NCBI GenBank assembly: GCA_024637055.1
Contig: JAGXFZ010000076.1
Location: 1 to 32,730 of the forward strand
Direction of reading: 5' to 3'
Length of the DNA stretch: 32,730 nucleotides
From: Gracilibacter sp.
GTDB taxonomy: Bacteria > Bacillota > Desulfitobacteriia > Desulfitobacteriales > Syntrophobotulaceae
Shown here piece by piece: positions 8,441 through 17,036 of this stretch. Below the pieces are notes generated by a model that saw only the letters and a program-made list of their open reading frames with translations, was not told the origin of the DNA and searched no databases. The translations under genes and the position numbers were made by a program. How positions within the stretch are numbered: position 1 is the first letter of the stretch; every line of letters begins with the position of its first letter.

Positions 8441-10468
8441 TCAAATTGTTTTGCTTAGAATTCTGTATCGTAAAGAGCGATTCAAATCTGTTTTATCAAT
8501 CTTATTTACCTTTAGATAAAATGGCCCCGTTCCTCCCACCCAGCTTATAAGGGCTAACTCTTCAAAGACCTTTACTAAATTCAACTCTGATTCTACTATT
8601 TTTTCATCCGGTTGCCAACAAAAACTATCAGCATCCTGAGCCATCTCCTTCAGACGTTTATAAAAGTTTACAAGCATCTCGCGGGTGAGAGAGAAGTCTT
8701 CCTCTGTTTCGCGACCAACAAGTTCTCCTTTTTCTTCTTGCTCTTCTACGGTGCTCGCTATCTCAGGTAAGCTAGAGCTTACTGAATCACGATAATCCTT
8801 AATGATAGCCTGTAATTTTTCTTCTCCAGTAAAAGAGTTAGATTCAAGGTAATATATAATATCAATATTATCAATTTTTCTCAATCGTTCAAGTTCATTG
8901 CCTTTTTTAAAGGCAAGAGCTTCTAGAGTCTTATCTTTCTCTTCTATAATTAACTTAAGGTGGTCCTTTTCTTTGCCTATAGCGAATATCTTACTAATTT
9001 TTAATCCACAAGACATTAACATAGGTGCTGGATTACCTGCTCCAAAAGGGGCCATCTGCTCCAATCCTTTAAGCAAATCTATACTTAGCTCATTCCAGGA
9101 TACCCTAGAATCAACATTGTAGGTAACTGCAAATGATAGATCATCAGTCTTGATCATTTTGTTAAGTTCATTTCTCAGAGAGTCTATATTTTTCACTGGT
9201 AATGAAAAGCCTGCTGCTTGCTTATGTCCTCCGTACTTATCTAACAAGTGAGCCTGCTGATCCAATTCTTTGATAACATTGTAATCGGGAACGCCTCTAG
9301 CTGAACCTTTGGCAGTTTCTCCATCTTCCGTAATCAGAAAAACTGGACGATGGTACCTTTCAACAAGCCTTGACGCAACTATTCCAATTACGCCATGATG
9401 CCAAGTTGCTGAAGATAATACAATTACATTGGGTATCTCTTCGAATTCTAATTGTTCTTGTATCTCAGCAAAGATTTCCTTTTCGACAGTTTGACGCAGA
9501 GAATTTTCCTTACTTAAATCCTTAGCAAAACTTTGGGCATCCTGAAAATCTTCTTCTAATAATAAATTTAAGGCCATTTGTGCCGTATCCATCCGACCTG
9601 CTGCATTAATTCTGGGTGCTACAATAAATGATATTTGTCCCGATTTCAGCGATTTTCCCCATAACCCACATTCTACCAGCATTGCCTTTAAACCAGGATG
9701 CATCGTATTTTCCATCTTCTGTAAACCAAACTTGACAATTATTCTGTTCTCACCGGTTAATGGAACAATATCGGCTATAGTCCCTAAAGCAACTAAATCA
9801 AGATAGTCTAGTTCAGAAGTGGTATCGTCTAGAGACTCTCGGAAATAGCTGAACAGGGCCTGAACCAGTTTATAGGCTACTCCTACTCCTGCGAGGTATT
9901 CATAGGGATATCCTGAATCCTTTACTTTTGGATTGAGGATGCCTACAGCATCAGGTAGTTCTGCTAAGGGTTCGTGATGATCGGTAATAATAACATCTAT
10001 ACCTTCACTGGCTGCTAATTGCGTTTCCTTTATAGCCGTAATACCGCAATCTACTGTTACAATCAAATCAACCTTACTTCCCATAGCCTTTTTAATTATT
10101 TCAGTATGAAGACCATATCCTTCTTCTCTACTGGGGATATGAACCACCACATTAAAACCCAATCTTCTAAACACTTTATACAATAAGGCTGTACCAGTAA
10201 CTCCATCCGCATCGTAATCACCATAAACAAGAACTTTCTCCTCCAGCTTGTGAGCTCTGGCCAGTCTTAGCACTACTCTCTCCATGTCCTTAAAAAGAAA
10301 AGGAGAATGAAATTCAAATAATGAGGGTTGTAGATATTCAAGAATACTAGTTAACGAAGTATACCCTCTCTGGAAGAGAATATCTATTAGGATTGAAGAA
10401 ATCCCCACTTTTTGCAAATTATTAATAGTTAGCTCTCTTTTTTGTGATAAAACCCACTTATTACTCAA
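8441..10468 (-). CDS. recJ: single-stranded-DNA-specific exonuclease RecJ
   Basis: RecJ degrades single-stranded DNA 5' to 3' in recombination and repair. The DHH-family core is clear: DYDADG (Asp84, Asp86, Asp88), VDCG (Asp140), DHHEP (Asp163, His164, His165), and later GVAYKLVQAL and the DHHA1 motif around YGGHKQAAGFSL. An OB-fold-like region follows the DHHA1 domain. The protein is 675 aa, somewhat shorter than many Firmicute RecJ proteins (often over 750 aa), because the C-terminal extension is reduced; about residues 580-640 are acidic and low-complexity. It sits 15 bp after the LapA-domain gene and 8 bp before rel, forming a lapA-recJ-rel-dtd run. Confidence 0.95.
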   Translation of the reverse strand: MSNKWVLSQKRELTINNLQKVGISSILIDILFQRGYTSLTSILEYLQPSLFEFHSPFLFKDMERVVLRLARAHKLEEKVLVYGDYDADGVTGTALLYKVFRRLGFNVVVHIPSREEGYGLHTEIIKKAMGSKVDLIVTVDCGITAIKETQLAASEGIDVIITDHHEPLAELPDAVGILNPKVKDSGYPYEYLAGVGVAYKLVQALFSYFRESLDDTTSELDYLDLVALGTIADIVPLTGENRIIVKFGLQKMENTMHPGLKAMLVECGLWGKSLKSGQISFIVAPRINAAGRMDTAQMALNLLLEEDFQDAQSFAKDLSKENSLRQTVEKEIFAEIQEQLEFEEIPNVIVLSSATWHHGVIGIVASRLVERYHRPVFLITEDGETAKGSARGVPDYNVIKELDQQAHLLDKYGGHKQAAGFSLPVKNIDSLRNELNKMIKTDDLSFAVTYNVDSRVSWNELSIDLLKGLEQMAPFGAGNPAPMLMSCGLKISKIFAIGKEKDHLKLIIEEKDKTLEALAFKKGNELERLRKIDNIDIIYYLESNSFTGEEKLQAIIKDYRDSVSSSLPEIASTVEEQEEKGELVGRETEEDFSLTREMLVNFYKRLKEMAQDADSFCWQPDEKIVESELNLVKVFEELALISWVGGTGPFYLKVNKIDKTDLNRSLRYRILSKTI

Positions 10469-10483
10469 AATACAATTCCCACT

Positions 10484-10810
10484 CTACTGTTTTTCTTTAG
10501 CCTGATTCTCTTCTTCGCATACTTTTGACTCTTCTTTTTGCTCAACTGATTCATTTGTAATATCAATTGGATCCTTATCTTTTGTTAATTTAATCTTCTT
10601 TTGACTAGCTTTATGACGTTTTTTGAAATCTCTCCACAGTGCTAAGCAAAACATTAGGAGAGCGCCTGCAAAAACAGCACAAAAAATTATAAGGACTAAA
10701 GGTAGTTCCATACTCCAGATAAAGAATTGAATAGGTACTATAGCAGCATTCTGTACTGCAAGGACAACAATGATTAGACCTATAATAATCGAAACCATTA
10801 AAATACCCAT
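10484..10810 (-). CDS. LapA-domain (DUF1049) small membrane protein
   Basis: This 108-residue protein has two predicted membrane helices (about 3-23 and 38-60) joined by a short loop with PIQFFIWSMELPL. A basic segment (DFKKRHKASQKKIKL) and a charged acidic tail follow. The two-helix LapA/YciM-partner layout with the conserved 'VPIQFFIW' region fits the lipopolysaccharide assembly A domain family; in a Firmicute without LPS its job is unknown. A GGAGGAA ribosome site precedes the ATG. It leads closely into recJ, a neighbourhood I have seen in other clostridia. Confidence 0.85.
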   Translation of the reverse strand: MGILMVSIIIGLIIVVLAVQNAAIVPIQFFIWSMELPLVLIIFCAVFAGALLMFCLALWRDFKKRHKASQKKIKLTKDKDPIDITNESVEQKEESKVCEEENQAKEKQ

Positions 10811-10867
10811 AGTTATTCCTCCATCTTTCTTCTCATTAATAATATTTTCGTCTTCTTTTTATAATTT

Positions 10868-10885
10868 CCCTTTATTTTTCAAGGG
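10868..10885 (-). terminator. weak hairpin after the small membrane protein gene
   Basis: CCCTT (10868-10872) and AAGGG (10881-10885) can pair around an 8-base loop, and on the minus strand the stem is followed by AAATTAT. The stem is short and there is no solid U-tract, so it is at best an inefficient terminator between the membrane protein and the LapA-domain gene. Confidence 0.25.
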
Positions 10886-10905
10886 TTATATTTTATATAT
10901 TAAGA

Positions 10906-11367
10906 TTAATACATAATATTACCCATTATAATCCACCCTATGGCAAAAATAAATCTAAATAATACCTGGATATATAGAAATTTGGATATGTTCCTATATG
11001 TGAATCCTAGCGGTATTCCAATTAATAATACCCAGATTAAAAGTGCCGGTGCAAGAGAAAAGAAAATTGGTGCTGTAAGTAGGGATGTTATAGAGCCGGT
11101 TGCTACTTTAACAACTCTTAATTGATCAGTTTTTTTATCTAAAACAAGGTTTACTAGAATTCCCACCAAAACCATAAGAATAATAATTAACTGCCATTCC
11201 CAAAAATTTGAATCGTTTAATATAAAATTCAGGATAGATATTATTATTCCAGAAATGAAAGTCCCTTTAACACCAGCAAAAAAAGATACTCCTGCCACAT
11301 AAAGAAGTAATAGCTCTAGCCCTAATAGTTTTAGAAATACCAAAAAACTCACCCAACTTTTTATCAC
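10906..11367 (-). CDS. small polytopic membrane protein of unknown function
   Basis: About 153 residues, nearly all hydrophobic, with roughly five predicted membrane helices: FLVFLKLLGLELLLLYVAG, a glycine-rich GTFISGIIISILNF stretch, WQLIIILMVLVGILVNLVL, a segment around TAPIFFSLAPALLIWVLL, and the C-terminal LFRFIFAIGWIIMGNIMY. A cytoplasmic-type charged loop (DKKTDQLRVVK) sits in the middle. The start is unsure: I prefer a GTG at 11367 with GGTGA five bases upstream. The longest frame begins with TTG at 11400, only a few bases from a likely transcription start (TATAAT at 11418-11413). I do not recognise a family. It lies upstream of the lapA-recJ-rel group, probably transcribed with it. 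Confidence 0.7.
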   Translation of the reverse strand: MIKSWVSFLVFLKLLGLELLLLYVAGVSFFAGVKGTFISGIIISILNFILNDSNFWEWQLIIILMVLVGILVNLVLDKKTDQLRVVKVATGSITSLLTAPIFFSLAPALLIWVLLIGIPLGFTYRNISKFLYIQVLFRFIFAIGWIIMGNIMY

Positions 11368-11412
11368 GTGGTTCACCAAGGCCAACAAGTGGCAAGGCAA
11401 CTCTAATCTAAA

Positions 11413-11418
11413 ATTATA
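11413..11418 (-). promoter_or_regulatory. possible -10 box of the lapA-recJ-rel unit
   Basis: A perfect TATAAT lies on the minus strand upstream of the small membrane protein. The -35 region about 17 bases away (ATTCTA) is poor and overlaps the palindrome at 11437-11458. It would start transcription near 11406. Only the -10 match is seen. Confidence 0.35.
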
Positions 11419-11436
11419 GTATTTCCTATTTTTGCT

Positions 11437-11458
11437 AGAATAATAAGATTATTATTCT
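11437..11458. repeat. AT-rich perfect palindrome
   Basis: AGAATAATAA-ga-TTATTATTCT is a perfect 10-bp inverted repeat between the ilvN terminator and the next gene's -10 box. It could be an operator overlapping the -35 region or simply a hairpin. A second AT-rich palindrome of similar base pattern occurs at 14643-14670. Confidence 0.5.
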
Positions 11459-11464
11459 TATTTG

Positions 11465-11497
11465 AAAAAAAGAACGTAATTCTACGCCCTCTTTTTG
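11465..11497 (-). terminator. probable rho-independent terminator of ilvBN
   Basis: On the minus strand an A-rich arm (AAAAAGA), then GGG, CGTA, loop GAAT, TACG and TTCTTTTTTT can fold into a hairpin with an internal bulge and a U-rich 3' side. It lies about 50 bp after the ilvN stop codon, where a terminator is expected. The core stem is short (4 bp plus the A/U arm), so the call is moderate. Confidence 0.5.
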
Positions 11498-11547
11498 AAT
11501 AACAATATCTATTTATAATATATTATAAAATTATTTAAGCTAGTATC

Positions 11548-12048
11548 TCAGTCCACTTCTTTGGCAGATTTAGGGCCTCGACACATAGCTATCTTCCCCG
11601 TTCTAACTATTTCCTTAATACCATAGTCTTTGAGAAGCTCACACATAGCATCGATCTTCATTTCTTCACCAATCAGTTCTATAATCATGGTTTCTTTGTT
11701 CACATCTACAATATGAGCTCTAAATATCTCCACAATATTGATGACATCAGCTCTTGTATCTGGTGTAGCAACAACCTTTATCAAGGCAAGCTCACGGTGT
11801 ACACGGTCTGTCCCGGTAAGGTCGATAATTTTTATGACATCGATCAATTTGGAAAGCTGATTAACCACCTGTTCCAATTCATATTGGTCATCAGCATCAA
11901 CCACAACTGTAATCCTCGTCATATCGTCTTCTTCCGTATAACCAGCAGCAATGCTTTCGATATTGAAAGCTCTTCTACTAATTAACCCAGAGATATGAGT
12001 TAAAACACCAGGTTTATTTTCTACTAAAACAGCTAACGTATGCTTCAT
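11548..12048 (-). CDS. ilvN: acetolactate synthase small (regulatory) subunit
   Basis: This is the regulatory subunit of acetohydroxyacid synthase, which stimulates IlvB and carries valine feedback inhibition. It is 166 aa, normal for the short bacterial type. The N-terminal ACT domain is plain (MKHTLAVLVENKPGVLTHIS, then SRRAFNIESIAAG and a DDMTRITVVV strand). A second ACT-like C-terminal domain contains VVDVNKETMIIELIGEE-type sequence (residues about 80-160). It begins 2 bp after the ilvB stop, so the two subunits are made from one message. A probable terminator follows, so the rest of the valine pathway is elsewhere. Confidence 0.97.
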   Translation of the reverse strand: MKHTLAVLVENKPGVLTHISGLISRRAFNIESIAAGYTEEDDMTRITVVVDADDQYELEQVVNQLSKLIDVIKIIDLTGTDRVHRELALIKVVATPDTRADVINIVEIFRAHIVDVNKETMIIELIGEEMKIDAMCELLKDYGIKEIVRTGKIAMCRGPKSAKEVD

Positions 12049-12050
12049 TC

Positions 12051-13745
12051 CTAGCTTCCTCCCATAATCATTTGGTCTAAGCGAGCACCTGCAGGAACCA
12101 TGGGTAAAACATCTTCGTCTTCAGGTATACGGATCTCAACCAAAACAGGGCCTTCTGTTTTTAATGCTTTTTCTAGTTGCTCGACCATTTCTTCTTTTTT
12201 ATCTATTCTAAGAGCTGGAACTCCCATAGCCTCCGATATCTTAACAAAGTCCGCCTTCGTTTTAAGGCAGGAATGGGCATAGTTCTTTTTGTAGAAAGAC
12301 CTTTGCCACTGAGCAACCATTCCCATATATTGATTATTAAGGATAATGATTTTTACAGGCAGATTCAAGTCTGCTATAGCCATCAGCTCCTGGCAATTCA
12401 TCATGAATCCACCATCACCACAGATACATACAACAGTCTTCTCAGGTTTACCTACTTGAGCACCTAAAGCCGCAGGAACACCATAGCCCATAGTACCTAG
12501 CCCGCCAGATGTCAAAAATGAACGTGGATTTTTAAAATCGAAAAATTGAGCTGTCCACATCTGGTGTTGACCAACATCAGTTACTATTATCGCTTCACCA
12601 TTCGTGATTTTACTAATACTTTCAATCACAGATTGGGGAAGTATTCTTTCGGAATCGCGCTTATAGCTGAGAGGTTTATCCTTCTTCCAAGCAACTATCT
12701 TCTCATACCAGGGCTTAAACTGCTCATGCCAATCTGCACTGGACCGATTCTTAATTTTTTCATATAAAGTACCTAAAGACCATTCAAGACTTCCAATAAC
12801 TCTTATATTGGCTCTTACATTCTTATTAACTTCAGCAGGATCAATATCAAAATGAACAACCTTGGCTTTGGGTGCAAATTCTTTCAATAAACCTGTCACT
12901 CTATCATCAAATCTTACGCCGAGACCGATCAATAAATCTGTTTCAGTAGTGGACATATTGCCACCATAGGTTCCATGCATTCCGATCATCCCAAAATAAC
13001 GAGGATCATCATGTGGAATACATCCCAGACCCATCAGACTGCTTACAACAGGTACACCTGTATGGGTTACGATCTCCCTCATGATTTCCGAAGTATCCGA
13101 TAGGTTTATCCCTCCTCCTACAAAAAAGAGGGGGGTTTTAGCGTTACTTAATTCCTGATATACTGCTTCAACTGCAGTAATATCACCTTCAGCAACAGGT
13201 TTATATCCGCGCATGTTTACTTCTTCAGGATATTCGAAATCTATTTCTGTTGCGAAAATATCTTTAGCAATATCTATAAGCACCGGACCAGGACGCCCAG
13301 TTCGAGCGATAAAAAAAGCTTCCTTAAACGCTTTAGGTAAATCATTAACATCTTTAATTAAATAATTGTGTTTAGTGACAGGTGTCGTTATTCCTCGTAT
13401 ATCCGCCTCTTGAAAAGAGTCTCTACCAATCAGAGAAACAGCAACCTGGCCAGTAATTGCTACCATAGGAATAGAATCCATATATGCTGTAGCGATGCCA
13501 GTAATCAGATTCGTTGCTCCAGGGCCAGAAGTTGCTAGGCAAACTCCAACCTTACCTGTTACTCTCGCATAACCATCAGCAGCATGTACAGCTCCTTGTT
13601 CATGTCGTGGTAGGACATGTGGGTATTTAGCTGTCTGAAGTGCGTCATACAAAGTTAGAACAGACCCACCTGGGTAACCGAATATGACTTCCACATTCTC
13701 TCGCTTTAAACATTCAATTATTGCTTGTGCTCCGGTCATTTTCAT
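12051..13745 (-). CDS. ilvB: acetolactate synthase large (catalytic) subunit
   Basis: IlvB condenses pyruvate with pyruvate or 2-ketobutyrate, the first common step of valine, leucine and isoleucine synthesis, using ThDP, Mg2+ and FAD. The 564-residue protein has the N-terminal ThDP domain with FGYPGGSVL and the catalytic Glu49 in PRHEQGAVHAADGYAR. The FAD-binding middle domain has GVRFDDRVTG. The C-terminal ThDP motif has GDGGFMMN and ends near LNNQYMGMVAQWQ, the anabolic AHAS pattern. AGGGGTGG precedes the start. It is upstream of ilvN (2 bp). No T-box leader is visible in the 56 bp before it, unlike many Firmicute ilv operons. Confidence 0.97.
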   Translation of the reverse strand: MKMTGAQAIIECLKRENVEVIFGYPGGSVLTLYDALQTAKYPHVLPRHEQGAVHAADGYARVTGKVGVCLATSGPGATNLITGIATAYMDSIPMVAITGQVAVSLIGRDSFQEADIRGITTPVTKHNYLIKDVNDLPKAFKEAFFIARTGRPGPVLIDIAKDIFATEIDFEYPEEVNMRGYKPVAEGDITAVEAVYQELSNAKTPLFFVGGGINLSDTSEIMREIVTHTGVPVVSSLMGLGCIPHDDPRYFGMIGMHGTYGGNMSTTETDLLIGLGVRFDDRVTGLLKEFAPKAKVVHFDIDPAEVNKNVRANIRVIGSLEWSLGTLYEKIKNRSSADWHEQFKPWYEKIVAWKKDKPLSYKRDSERILPQSVIESISKITNGEAIIVTDVGQHQMWTAQFFDFKNPRSFLTSGGLGTMGYGVPAALGAQVGKPEKTVVCICGDGGFMMNCQELMAIADLNLPVKIIILNNQYMGMVAQWQRSFYKKNYAHSCLKTKADFVKISEAMGVPALRIDKKEEMVEQLEKALKTEGPVLVEIRIPEDEDVLPMVPAGARLDQMIMGGS

Positions 13746-13773
13746 TCGTTCTATCCACCCCTCTCATATTGGT

Positions 13774-13779
13774 ATTATA
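13774..13779 (-). promoter_or_regulatory. possible -10 box of ilvBN
   Basis: TATAAT occurs on the minus strand 29 bp before the ilvB start. The -35 position reads GTGCAT, within a small hairpin (TGCAT, five T, ATGCA) at the end of the upstream MBL gene. Only the -10 match is convincing. Confidence 0.35.
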
Positions 13780-13801
13780 GTACAGATGCATAAAAAATGC
13801 A

Positions 13802-14533
13802 CTAAATTAAATACTCTCTATTAATTTCAGCTAGGTATATTGTTCCGCTAAAATACTTAGCAGCTTCGGTTGGCATGGTTGTAATATCACCGACATGTGG
13901 GAAATGTGTTAGCATAAGTTTTTTGGCCCCTGCACTTTGAGCCATTTCCGCGGTCTCTTTAGTAGTCATATGTCCAGGGACTAATCCGGATTCATGTTCA
14001 AATAGGCTAGTTTCGCAAATTATGAAATCCGCTCCTGTACAAAAAATTGCTAAATCTGTCTCAGGGCCAAGATCTCCTGTATAAATCAATACTTGACCGT
14101 TATATTCGAACCTCATGGCTAGATTGTACTCTCGATGAACAGTTTCCTTAAAACTTACCTTAAGACCATCCAAATCCAAACTAGTATTAGGACTGATTTG
14201 TTTACCCTCAGTATATTTCTCTAACGAAAGATCTGCGAAACGGTTAGACTTATTATTAGCATAGATAGGGAGAGGTATCGCTCTTTTTTTAAAAACCATC
14301 GCAAATTTACTGGCATATTGCAGACATCCTATATCTGAGGAATGATCATGATGAAAATGGGAAATGAATACTGCATCAAGATCTTCTTTATTTATACATT
14401 TGAAGAGGTTAACTAAAACTCCAGAACCACAATCTAGCAGAATGTTATGTTTATCGGTCTGAAGGAGATAACCCGAAGTAGCCTCCCCAGGTTTGGGGTA
14501 AGCTCCCCAACAGCCCAAAACCGTAATTTTCAT
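13802..14533 (-). CDS. MBL-fold hydrolase, RNase Z-like
   Basis: This 243-residue protein has the metallo-beta-lactamase fold of the RNase Z/YhfI-like group. The metal motif is SHFHHDH (His59, His61, Asp63, His64), with further ligands in YTGDLG (Asp) and LTHFPH. The N-terminus (MKITVLGCWGAYPKPGEATS) matches YhfI-type proteins rather than tRNase Z, and the long flexible arm of RNase Z is missing. GGGAGG precedes the ATG. It follows the secF terminator and ends 56 bp before ilvB. Its substrate is unknown; nothing in its neighbours explains it. Confidence 0.85.
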   Translation of the reverse strand: MKITVLGCWGAYPKPGEATSGYLLQTDKHNILLDCGSGVLVNLFKCINKEDLDAVFISHFHHDHSSDIGCLQYASKFAMVFKKRAIPLPIYANNKSNRFADLSLEKYTEGKQISPNTSLDLDGLKVSFKETVHREYNLAMRFEYNGQVLIYTGDLGPETDLAIFCTGADFIICETSLFEHESGLVPGHMTTKETAEMAQSAGAKKLMLTHFPHVGDITTMPTEAAKYFSGTIYLAEINREYLI

Positions 14534-14590
14534 TCAGAAAATACCTCCCTATGGGTTACTAAATCTTAATTGATGCAAATATTAAGGAAA

Positions 14591-14614
14591 GGCCTCGAGT
14601 TAACTCCCGAGGCC
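14591..14614 (-). terminator. rho-independent terminator of secDF
   Basis: On the minus strand GGCCTCG and CGAGGCC pair around a loop that itself contains AGTTAACT, followed by TTTCCTTAAT. This strong GC stem lies 62 bp past the secF stop and before the MBL gene. The U-tract is interrupted by CC, so efficiency may be reduced. Confidence 0.75.
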
Positions 14615-14642
14615 CCTTATTTATTATATTAACCTTTAACAC

Positions 14643-14670
14643 TTATAAATAATAATAATATTATTTATAA
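14643..14670. repeat. AT-only perfect palindrome after secF
   Basis: TTATAAATAAT (14643-14653) pairs perfectly with ATTATTTATAA (14660-14670) around AATAAT, six bases after the secF stop codon. It is made only of A and T and precedes the stronger terminator at 14591-14614. It may be a 3'-end stabilising hairpin. Confidence 0.5.
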
Positions 14671-14676
14671 ACAATA

Positions 14677-15666
14677 TTAGACTTTGGCGTCATTCTTCTT
14701 AGTAATGTTAATGTGGAATCTATTTTTAAGTTCAACCACAATCTGACTAGCAATAAAGATTGAGGAATAAGTTCCACTAATTACTCCAATAATCATGGCT
14801 AAGGCGAATACTTTGGTAGAAGCTCCTCCTAGAATAAAGATAGCAAACAGGGCAATTAGTACAGTTAGCGATGTTTTCACAGACCTTTCCATACTTTGCC
14901 AAACTGATTTATCTACCATGTCTTCAAAGCTGTCTCTTTTCTTCAGACGTTTTTCATTTTCTCTCATTCGGTCATAGATAACAACAGTATCATTGATCGA
15001 ATATCCAAAGACTGTCAGAATCGCTGCTATGAACGAAGCTTCAACCTGCCACTGGAAGATCGAAAATATTCCCAGAGTTATAATAACATCATGGACAAGT
15101 GCGATAATTCCACCTGCAGCATATATTAAGCGAAAACGGAGAGAAACATAAGCGAGGATAAGAATGGAGGCAACTATAAGAGCTTTAATAGCATTACTCT
15201 TCAATTCTGCCCCTATAGCCGGACCAACTAAATCTTCTTTAAGATTTTCCGAATCAAATTCTCCGGCATTCTCCCTGATAGCTGCTAATAAATCATCTCT
15301 CTTCTCAGGTTCCAGCGCTTCGGTTCTGATTAGGGCTTCTGTATCTTCTTGCGATAACTGAACTTGACCAGAAAGATCGACTGAATCTAAGGAATCAGTA
15401 ATCTGAGCTTGAGTAATTTGGTGATCAAACTTGATATCTAACATAGTACCACCAGTAAAATCTATCCCCAAGTTCAGACCTTGCACAATAAGTGAAATAA
15501 TACTAGGGATTAACAATAAAGCGGACAGAGCAAACCAAATATAACGTTTCTTAACAATATTAAAATACAGTTTATGCTCTTTTTGAATCTGTTCATAGGT
15601 GGCCACACCTGCTGCAGGAGTGTATTCTGCTTCATCATTCCTGTTTATCGTATTGTTATCAGCCAT
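14677..15666 (-). CDS. secF: protein translocase subunit SecF
   Basis: SecF works with SecD to use the proton motive force in late stages of Sec-dependent export. The 329-residue protein has a first membrane helix (about 43-65), the conserved GIDFTGGTMLDIKF motif (about 69-82), a small periplasmic-type domain (to about 150), and then five more helices with the RND-like segment FGYSINDTVVIYDRMREN. Its N-terminal 40 residues form a charged cytoplasmic extension. The ATG overlaps the secD stop by one base (TAATG). A terminator follows the gene. Confidence 0.96.
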   Translation of the reverse strand: MADNNTINRNDEAEYTPAAGVATYEQIQKEHKLYFNIVKKRYIWFALSALLLIPSIISLIVQGLNLGIDFTGGTMLDIKFDHQITQAQITDSLDSVDLSGQVQLSQEDTEALIRTEALEPEKRDDLLAAIRENAGEFDSENLKEDLVGPAIGAELKSNAIKALIVASILILAYVSLRFRLIYAAGGIIALVHDVIITLGIFSIFQWQVEASFIAAILTVFGYSINDTVVIYDRMRENEKRLKKRDSFEDMVDKSVWQSMERSVKTSLTVLIALFAIFILGGASTKVFALAMIIGVISGTYSSIFIASQIVVELKNRFHINITKKNDAKV

Positions 15667-16907
15667 TATATATCACCCCTAACTCCGAACAAAGATTTGC
15701 TCATACGTGGATTAATGCCTACTATCCAGCGCATAATAATCCTTGTGAAGGTTATTGCAGTAAATAAACTAGCGACTATTCCAATTATCAAAGTGATAGC
15801 AAAACCCTTAATCGCAGATGAGCCGAGTAGCAATAATGCTAGAGCAGCGAAGAGAGTCGTGATATTTGAGTCGAAAACAGTAAGAAAAGCTCTGCTAAAT
15901 CCAGCATCTACTGCTGCCCTTAAAGATTTTCCAAGTTTAATCTCTTCCTTAATCCTCTCAAAGACGATAATGTTAAGATCCACCGCCATACCGACAGAAA
16001 GTACGAGACCGGCTATACCGGGCAAAGTAAGTACAGTTCCTATCGCATATAGCAACCATAAAACGATTAAAGAGAATAATACAAGAGAAAAGTTAGCAAC
16101 CATGCCTGGTAAACGGTAGACTATCAACATAAATAAAAGGATAAGTACTGCAGCATAAACTAATGCTTGAAGACTTTGTTGAAGAGAATCTGCCCCAAGT
16201 TGTGCTCCAACCTGACGTTTTTCAGCTATGCTCATACTTACAGGAAGGGCTCCTGAACGCAAGAGGATAGCATATTCAGCTGCCTCTTCCAGAGAAGCAT
16301 ATCCTTGAATCTGGCCTTCACCACTTAGAATAGGAGTATTGACAACAGGATTTTGAATTCTTTCTTCATCTAGATAAATACCAATTTTTTGTCCAAGAAA
16401 ATCCGTTGTGATTTTGGCAAACTCTTTGGTCCCTTCTGAAGTAAAAGTAATATGAACAACAAAATCTGATCTTCCAGTGGAAGTGTCTACCCCAGCTTTG
16501 GCATCTTTAAGTTGTGTACCTTCGAGTAATATATTACCTTCTGCATCTCTGAATGTTAGTTTTGCTGTTGTTCTTAAAATATTTACAGCTTGATCGGGAT
16601 CTTCTATCCCGGCAAGCTCGACTATTATTCTTTTCTTCTCATAATCAGCTTGGATGTACGGCTCGGCTACACCTAATCCATTAACACGTTGGTCAATAAT
16701 AGCCTTCGCCTTGTCGATATCATCATCTGTTATAGGTTGACCATCTTTACTAGGTTCTGCTTGTAAGACAAGGTGAACACCACCACGTAAATCAAGTCCC
16801 AGCGGGATACCCGTATCAGGGTTCGTCAGGGGCTGGATAGAAAAGAAAACTGCAACTGCGACAAGTATAACTGTTATTGCGAGTTTAATAATGTTTCCCC
16901 GTTTCAT
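15666..16907 (-). CDS. secD: protein translocase subunit SecD
   Basis: SecD is the larger partner of SecF in the SecDF export-driving complex. The 413-residue protein starts with a membrane helix (about 8-25) and the conserved GLDLRGGVHLVLQAEP motif. An extracytoplasmic domain (about 45-240) contains the ELAGIEDPDQA and LRSGALPVSMSI signatures. Five C-terminal helices include GMAVDLNIIVFERIKEE, the conserved SecD segment with its acidic residue. It is shorter than E. coli SecD and normal for Firmicutes with separate SecD and SecF. AGGAGG precedes the ATG, and its own promoter is seen at 16954-16983. Confidence 0.97.
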   Translation of the reverse strand: MKRGNIIKLAITVILVAVAVFFSIQPLTNPDTGIPLGLDLRGGVHLVLQAEPSKDGQPITDDDIDKAKAIIDQRVNGLGVAEPYIQADYEKKRIIVELAGIEDPDQAVNILRTTAKLTFRDAEGNILLEGTQLKDAKAGVDTSTGRSDFVVHITFTSEGTKEFAKITTDFLGQKIGIYLDEERIQNPVVNTPILSGEGQIQGYASLEEAAEYAILLRSGALPVSMSIAEKRQVGAQLGADSLQQSLQALVYAAVLILLFMLIVYRLPGMVANFSLVLFSLIVLWLLYAIGTVLTLPGIAGLVLSVGMAVDLNIIVFERIKEEIKLGKSLRAAVDAGFSRAFLTVFDSNITTLFAALALLLLGSSAIKGFAITLIIGIVASLFTAITFTRIIMRWIVGINPRMSKSLFGVRGDI

Positions 16908-16953
16908 TCTCGTTCCTCCTAATAGAATACATCGGACATGCCATACAAATTTT

Positions 16954-16983
16954 ATTATATCCCCATAATACTTAAGGTGTCAA
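16954..16983 (-). promoter_or_regulatory. sigma-A promoter of secDF
   Basis: On the minus strand TTGACA (16983-16978), an 18-bp spacer and TATAAT (16959-16954) form a near-ideal housekeeping promoter 47 bp before the secD ATG. It lies directly after the yajC terminator, so secDF is an independent unit. Confidence 0.8.
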
Positions 16984-16991
16984 TTCACGTG

Positions 16992-17021
16992 AAAAGGCAA
17001 GTGTTTTAAGCACTTGCCTTT
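16992..17021 (-). terminator. rho-independent terminator after yajC
   Basis: On the minus strand AAAGGCAAGTG and CACTTGCCTTTT form an 11-bp stem around CTTAAAA, ending in a short U-run, 15 bp past the yajC stop. It probably ends transcripts from yebC-ruvCAB-queA-tgt-yajC. Because the stem is flanked by A and T runs, it may work partly in both directions. Confidence 0.8.
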
Positions 17022-17036
17022 AAAACCATTACTATG

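Noticed and set aside
13746-13801. T-box or attenuator leader for ilvBN
   Set aside because: Only 56 bp separate ilvB from the upstream MBL gene, too short for a T-box, and no leader peptide or antiterminator sequence is visible.
15574-16119. A 181-codon plus-strand open frame
   Set aside because: It is antisense to the secF/secD junction, where both minus-strand proteins are clearly conserved, and has no ribosome site or recognisable product.
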